From NCBI GenBank assembly GCA_016929905.1, contig JAFGHX010000090.1, forward strand, positions 1 through 53,479: DNA of 53,479 nucleotides, given 5' to 3'. The position numbers and the translations under genes are program-made. Shown here piece after piece: positions 53,395-53,479 of this stretch. The stretch is from Kiritimatiellia bacterium (GTDB lineage Bacteria; Verrucomicrobiota; Kiritimatiellia; JAFGHX01). The notes beneath the pieces are model-generated. The model did no database searches. It had not been told where the DNA came from and saw nothing but the letters and a program-made list of their open reading frames with translations. Every line of letters starts with the position of its first letter. Position 1 is the first letter of the stretch.

Positions 53395-53418
53395 GGGACG
53401 GGCTTTCCAGCCCGTCCC
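53395..53418. repeat. GGAA-type hairpin, type 2 (TTTCCA loop strand)
   Basis: A GGGACGGGC stem, a TTTCCA loop and GCCCGTCCC: the complement of the hairpin at 53446-53467. The two can also pair with each other. Confidence 0.85.
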
Positions 53419-53445
53419 CGTTAACCATCGGCTCACGACTGTGCG

Positions 53446-53467
53446 GGACGGGCTGGAAAGCCCGTCC
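53446..53467. repeat. GGAA-type hairpin, type 2 (TGGAAA loop)
   Basis: A GGACGGGC stem, a TGGAAA loop and GCCCGTCC, followed by TACGG. A worn copy with the same TGGAAAGCCC and CCTACGG core lies at 48670-48692. Confidence 0.85.
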
Positions 53468-53479
53468 TACGGTAGGGTC

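Larger units (their letters stand above)
52833..53479. other. Right-edge intergenic region: GH2 promoter followed by repeats
   Basis: The first 200 nt are the leader and promoter of the GH2-like gene; the stretch at 53020-53070 is strikingly AT-rich. Beyond 53100 it contains only repeats: a tandem AACTTGCTCGAG array, GTGGCGG and CGCCTTCGCTCAGAAGCTACGG motifs, and two GGAA-type hairpins. No gene is supported. Confidence 0.6.

Overview
The window is GC-rich (roughly two thirds G+C by eye) and reads like an uncultured member of the Planctomycetes-Verrucomicrobia-Chlamydiae group, most probably Kiritimatiellota, Lentisphaerota or Verrucomicrobiota. This rests on giant secreted beta-repeat proteins, a C-terminal DPDGDGLPNLLEYAL segment, a formylglycine-type sulfatase, a GH2-like glycosidase, a DUF1961 protein, a PocR/AraC regulator, and wide intergenic spaces packed with short repeats. 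The assignment is inference. I recognise no tRNA, rRNA, transposase or CRISPR array.

Layout. At 1-1201 (minus) is the N-terminal part of a secreted Calx-beta protein that runs off the left edge. At 2174-2590 is a small DUF2809 membrane protein whose 3' end lies in repeat DNA. At 2917-13293 is a 3458-residue secreted protein of beta repeats, a DUF11 module and a gingipain-like (C25) protease domain. From 13515 to 20236 lies the most interesting region, a putative peptide-modification (RiPP) locus: PqqD-like recognition protein, radical SAM/SPASM enzyme, a 59-residue precursor-like peptide with a YxxPxL leader motif and a C-terminal serine, an HPr-kinase-like protein, a small lipoprotein, an outer-membrane barrel on the opposite strand, and a nucleotidyltransferase fused to a signal-peptidase-like domain. 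No lasso cyclase is present, so the locus looks like a mix of lasso-type accessory genes and radical SAM chemistry. At 20355-24440 is a membrane-anchored TPR/transglutaminase-like protein.

At 25249-29280 is a 1343-residue giant flagellin with normal flagellin ends and about ten Ig-like repeats in the middle. Next come a Trm112-like zinc-ribbon protein (29530-29775) and, converging on it and overlapping it, a propeller/Fn3 gene that looks deletion-damaged.

From 31168 to the right edge is a catabolic-looking region: sulfatase, PocR/AraC regulator, DUF1961 protein, a 2097-residue secreted macroglobulin-like protein, mandelate racemase/muconate cycloisomerase-type enzyme, D-2-hydroxyacid dehydrogenase, a double FAD-dependent oxidoreductase and a GH2-like glycosidase. 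Most of these genes stand alone with their own ribosome binding sites. Together they suggest breakdown of sulfated or acidic glycans and oxidation of the sugar acids, but no substrate can be read from the sequence.

The spaces between genes hold several repeat families: long perfect palindromes, a large hairpin present twice with the same internal mismatches, hairpins with GGAA-containing loops and covarying stems, inverted-end GATTACGA elements, and tandem arrays whose unit is nearly always 7 bp. Several stop codons lie inside or directly beside these repeats.
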